From an uncultured Bacteroidales bacterium (GTDB taxonomy: Bacteria > Bacteroidota > Bacteroidia > Bacteroidales > Bacteroidaceae), in NCBI GenBank assembly GCA_945828345.1, contig CALZRA010000012.1, positions 1-33,750 of the forward strand: 33,750 nucleotides of DNA. Reading direction: 5' to 3'. Positions 31,169-33,750 of this stretch are shown here, piece by piece. Both the position numbers and the translations under genes were made by a program. Numbering within the stretch: the stretch's first letter is position 1; the number at the start of each line of letters is the position of its first letter. The notes beneath the pieces are model-generated. The model was not told the DNA's origin and made no database searches. It was given only the letters and a program-made list of their open reading frames with translations.

Positions 31169-32482
31169 TCAGAAGGAGATGACCGAGCCTGCCGTTGCGG
31201 CCTGTCCGAGTGCGCTTTCGGGTTCAATGGCCACATTGCCGTAGGCTTTGGCCTTGATGTCCGACAAGACCTCCTTCGAACGCTTGTAGGTGGGGGTCAG
31301 CTCCACCATCGAGATGATTTCTTCGTTGTCGAGGTCGTCAAGCCCGAAGAGGAAGAACTTCGGTCGCTTGCGCAGCAAGCCCTTCTTGTCGCCTCCGTAG
31401 AATCCCTCGCGGCGTTCTTCGTTCTCCTCCTGCTTTTCGACTTCGTGCTGGCGGCGCGACTCTTCTTCGGCATCCAGCTTGTTCTTGATGCCCGGCACGT
31501 TGTTGATGCCGAAGCCCGTGGCGAGGATGGTTATCTTCACTTGCTTGCCCAGCGAGGGGTCGGTCGAGAGTCCCCACTTCGTTTCGACATCGTCGTGGAA
31601 CTTCGACATGAAGTCGTGCACCTCGTTCATCTCCTCCATCATCAGCGTGTCGCCCTCCTTCTCGGCGCAGAAGGAGATAGAGAGGAGCACCTTCTTCGAG
31701 TTGAAGATGTCGTTGTTGTTGAGCAGCGGCGAATGGAGCGCGGCTTCGATGGCCTTGCTCACGCGGTTTTCGCCCTCGCCGTAGCCTGTCGACATGATGG
31801 CCACACCGCCGTCCTTCAGCACGGTACATACATCGCGGAAGTCGAGGTTGATGATGCCGTGCATGGTGATGATTTCGGCAATGGAGCGGGCTGCCACACT
31901 GAGGGTGTTATCGGCCATTTCGAAGGCCGAAAGCACGTTCAGCTCGGGGTATATCTCACGCAGGCGCTCGTTGTTGATGACGAGCAGTGCATCCACGTGC
32001 TTCGAGATTTCTTCGACACCGTCGAGTGCCTGGTCAATCTTCTTGTTTCCCTCAAAGCGGAAGGGAATGGTCACGATGCCCACCGTAAGTATGCCCATGG
32101 CCTTGGCTTCGCGGGCTATGACTGGCGCGGCACCTGTGCCGGTTCCGCCGCCCATACCTGCCGTGATGAATACCATCTTGGTGCCGTCGTTCAGCATGTT
32201 CTTGATTTGCTCCACGCTCTCTTCGGCTGCCTCACGTGCCCTACCGGGCCGGTTGCCGGCACCCAATCCTTCCTTGCCCAATTGCAGGCGTGAGGGCACG
32301 GGCGAGTCGGTCAGGGCCTTGCTGTCGGTGTTACACACCACGAAGTTCACGTCGTGAATGCCTTCGCGGTACATGTGGTTCACCGCATTGCCACCACCGC
32401 CTCCCACACCGATAACTTTGATGATTGAGGGCGTAGTGGTGGGAATGCCCATATCTATAAGGAGTTCGTTATTGTCTTCCAT
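31169..32482 (-). CDS. ftsZ: cell division protein FtsZ, main copy (437 aa)
   Basis: This is tubulin-like FtsZ with GVGGGGGNAVNHMYRE (25-40), FITAGMGGGTGTGAAP (105-120) and T7 loop NLDFRDV (N212, D214, D217). It polymerises with GTP into the midcell ring and recruits the divisome. The core is followed by a highly charged linker (about 335-370: DAEEESRRQHEVEKQEENEE), then RPKFFLFGLDDLDNEEIISM and a C-terminal end GQAATAGSVISF. The typical Gram-negative FtsA-binding tail is not obvious, which is common in Bacteroidota. It follows ftsA by 81 nt, the standard order, and is therefore taken as the main copy. No consensus promoter was seen in the ftsA-ftsZ or ftsZ-ftsZ gaps. Confidence 0.97.
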   Translation of the reverse strand: MEDNNELLIDMGIPTTTPSIIKVIGVGGGGGNAVNHMYREGIHDVNFVVCNTDSKALTDSPVPSRLQLGKEGLGAGNRPGRAREAAEESVEQIKNMLNDGTKMVFITAGMGGGTGTGAAPVIAREAKAMGILTVGIVTIPFRFEGNKKIDQALDGVEEISKHVDALLVINNERLREIYPELNVLSAFEMADNTLSVAARSIAEIITMHGIINLDFRDVCTVLKDGGVAIMSTGYGEGENRVSKAIEAALHSPLLNNNDIFNSKKVLLSISFCAEKEGDTLMMEEMNEVHDFMSKFHDDVETKWGLSTDPSLGKQVKITILATGFGINNVPGIKNKLDAEEESRRQHEVEKQEENEERREGFYGGDKKGLLRKRPKFFLFGLDDLDNEEIISMVELTPTYKRSKEVLSDIKAKAYGNVAIEPESALGQAATAGSVISF

Positions 32483-32563
32483 TCGAAATGCGAATTTGCT
32501 TGTTTCTGATTCTGTCTACTTATGTCAGACCGGCGTACGCCGCCAGAGGGTCTGTGCCTGTGA

Positions 32564-33750
32564 CTACACTTCGTCTTTTTCGCTGACCAGTTTGGAGAAG
32601 AAATTGCCCACGGCGCGCAGCTTGTTGCGCATGGCGTTCTTCTTGCGTGCTGCCTCTTCCTTGCGGCGCTGCTTCTCGGCTGCGGCCTTCTCCTCGGCCT
32701 CCTTCCGCAGGCGTTCGGCCTCTTCTTCGGCCTTGCGCTTTTCTTCATCGGCGATTTCCTCGGGTGAAGGCTGCTTGGGCTCTTCATTCGGTTCGTCGAA
32801 GAGGCCGGGCTGTCCGATCGGACCGCCGCAGCAGTTCATCTCACCCTTGTCGATGAGGGCAATGGCTGCATTGCAGTCGCCGCCGGTATTGAAGTCGCCA
32901 TACTCGCCTGAGCGGAGCGGGATGCGGATATTGCGCACAAAGCGGATTTTCTCAAACTGGGTGTCGCGCACGAATGCCTTGTCGATGTCCTTCATGTGGG
33001 ATGCACCGCCCGTGATGATCAGGCCGCCGATGAGCTGCCCCTTGTCGTACTTGGACAGGGCAATCTGGTTCTTTACGTTGAGGATGATTTCCTCCATGCG
33101 TGCCTCCACCAGTCCGCTGAACTCGTCGAAGTCCACGCTCCGTCCGTCGCGCAGCACAATGGGCTTGCGCTTCTCGCCCGAGTTCTCGTAGACAGCAGCA
33201 CCGTACTTCAGCTTCAGCTCTTCGGCTTCGTCGTCTTCAATCTGGAGCGACATGATGTCGCGGTTCACGTTGGCTCCGCCCAGAGGTATCACGGCGAGGT
33301 GGCGCAAGAGGTTGTTCTTGTAGACAGCCACGGAGGTCGTTTCGGAACCCATGTCAACGAACACGCATCCCGAACGCTTTTCGGGCTCGGTCAGCATGGC
33401 GTCAGCCAGGGCCTGTACGGTAATGGGCAGGTCAGCAATGGCCACGCCGGCAGTGCGGAAGCAGTTGCGTATTTCCTCGCGCACCGACGAGCTGGCCACG
33501 ATGTTGAGGAAGTGGCCTTCGATTCCGTCGGCCAGGATGCCTACGGGGTCGGTCTGGATCTGTGTGCCCAGTCGGTATTCCTGGGGCACCGACTCCAGGA
33601 TGTCTCGGTCGGTGCTGGCCGAGTTGCGGTTCTCGTCGCACATGGCATCGATCATTTCCTGTGTGATTTCAATCTTCGAGTCGAAATGCCGCACCACGGT
33701 GTTGGCCACGGTGTGCATGCCCATGCCTCCTATGCCCACATACACGCGGC
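32564..33750 (-). CDS. ftsA: cell division protein FtsA, 5' part beyond window edge
   Basis: The frame is open to the right edge; the GTG at 33745 is internal (…VYVGIGGMGMHTVANT), so the N-terminal part is missing. The fragment covers about 395 residues of an actin-like ATPase: subdomain 1C (the SHS2-type region after VANTVVRHFDSKIEITQEM), the second phosphate loop FVDMGSETTSVAVYKNN, and the adenosine motif GGLIITGGASHMKDID. FtsA anchors FtsZ to the membrane. The last 75 residues are unusual in composition: a Pro/Glu spacer (GLFDEPNEEPKQPSPEE), a long Glu/Lys/Arg/Ala helix (EKRKAEEEAERLRKEAEEKA), and a final amphipathic helix (MRNKLRAVGNFFSKLVSEK) that should be the membrane-targeting sequence. 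It is followed by ftsZ. Confidence 0.95.
   Translation of the reverse strand, partial: RVYVGIGGMGMHTVANTVVRHFDSKIEITQEMIDAMCDENRNSASTDRDILESVPQEYRLGTQIQTDPVGILADGIEGHFLNIVASSSVREEIRNCFRTAGVAIADLPITVQALADAMLTEPEKRSGCVFVDMGSETTSVAVYKNNLLRHLAVIPLGGANVNRDIMSLQIEDDEAEELKLKYGAAVYENSGEKRKPIVLRDGRSVDFDEFSGLVEARMEEIILNVKNQIALSKYDKGQLIGGLIITGGASHMKDIDKAFVRDTQFEKIRFVRNIRIPLRSGEYGDFNTGGDCNAAIALIDKGEMNCCGGPIGQPGLFDEPNEEPKQPSPEEIADEEKRKAEEEAERLRKEAEEKAAAEKQRRKEEAARKKNAMRNKLRAVGNFFSKLVSEKDEV

Overview
The window looks like a chromosomal stretch from a Bacteroidales bacterium, most likely Prevotellaceae. The support is: perfect Bacteroidota promoters (TTTG or TTG, 19-20 bp, TAnnTTTG); an rpsU / xerC-type recombinase / hpf gene set; a prolyl tripeptidyl peptidase like that of Porphyromonas; a GH110 alpha-galactosidase; and secreted proteins with short C-termini of the 'GVYDLSGRRV...KGLYI' kind. 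Species assignment is inference.

Layout. 1-1064: 3' part of an AAA-ATPase-like/PD-(D/E)XK gene. 1185-6212: an accessory island at the 3' end of tRNA-Asp(GTC), bounded by a 61-bp direct repeat (tRNA 3' end plus its terminator). It carries one tight minus-strand operon: XRE regulator (broken by an in-frame stop), EcoRI-family adenine methyltransferase, DinD-like protein, DUF262-HNH nuclease, a C-terminal fragment of an NA37 nucleoid-associated protein, and RhuM. No integrase lies inside. 6192-6265: intact tRNA-Asp. 6511-8325: secreted GH110 glycosidase (the only complete protein gene on the plus strand). 8411-8500: 23-bp tandem repeats. 8649-9848: hpf and xerC. 10473-15026: a 1454-aa secreted modular protein followed by an unlisted 56-aa gene; together they separate xerC-hpf from rpsU (15603-15794). 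15998-19523: two more secreted proteins separated by a 202-bp MITE-like element that sits exactly on the stop codon of one of them. 20031-22564: an operon NlpC/P60 hydrolase - CapA-like protein - MscS channel behind a consensus promoter. 22937-23060: 21-bp tandem repeats. 23078-25332: ung, DUF3109 protein, L,D-transpeptidase. 25540-33750: rlmL-like methyltransferase and ptpA, preceded by a division cluster ftsA (cut by the window edge) - ftsZ - second ftsZ - yqeY.

Most promising for follow-up: (i) the integrase-less tRNA-Asp island with its methyltransferase/DinD/DUF262-HNH/RhuM operon, a plausible but unproven defence module already showing decay; (ii) two adjacent, divergent ftsZ genes, both keeping the GTP-binding and T7-loop residues; (iii) the MITE that swapped a TAA for a TAG stop without changing the protein; (iv) the small protein gene coupled to the giant secreted protein. 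All functional statements rest on motif recognition by eye; no database search was run.
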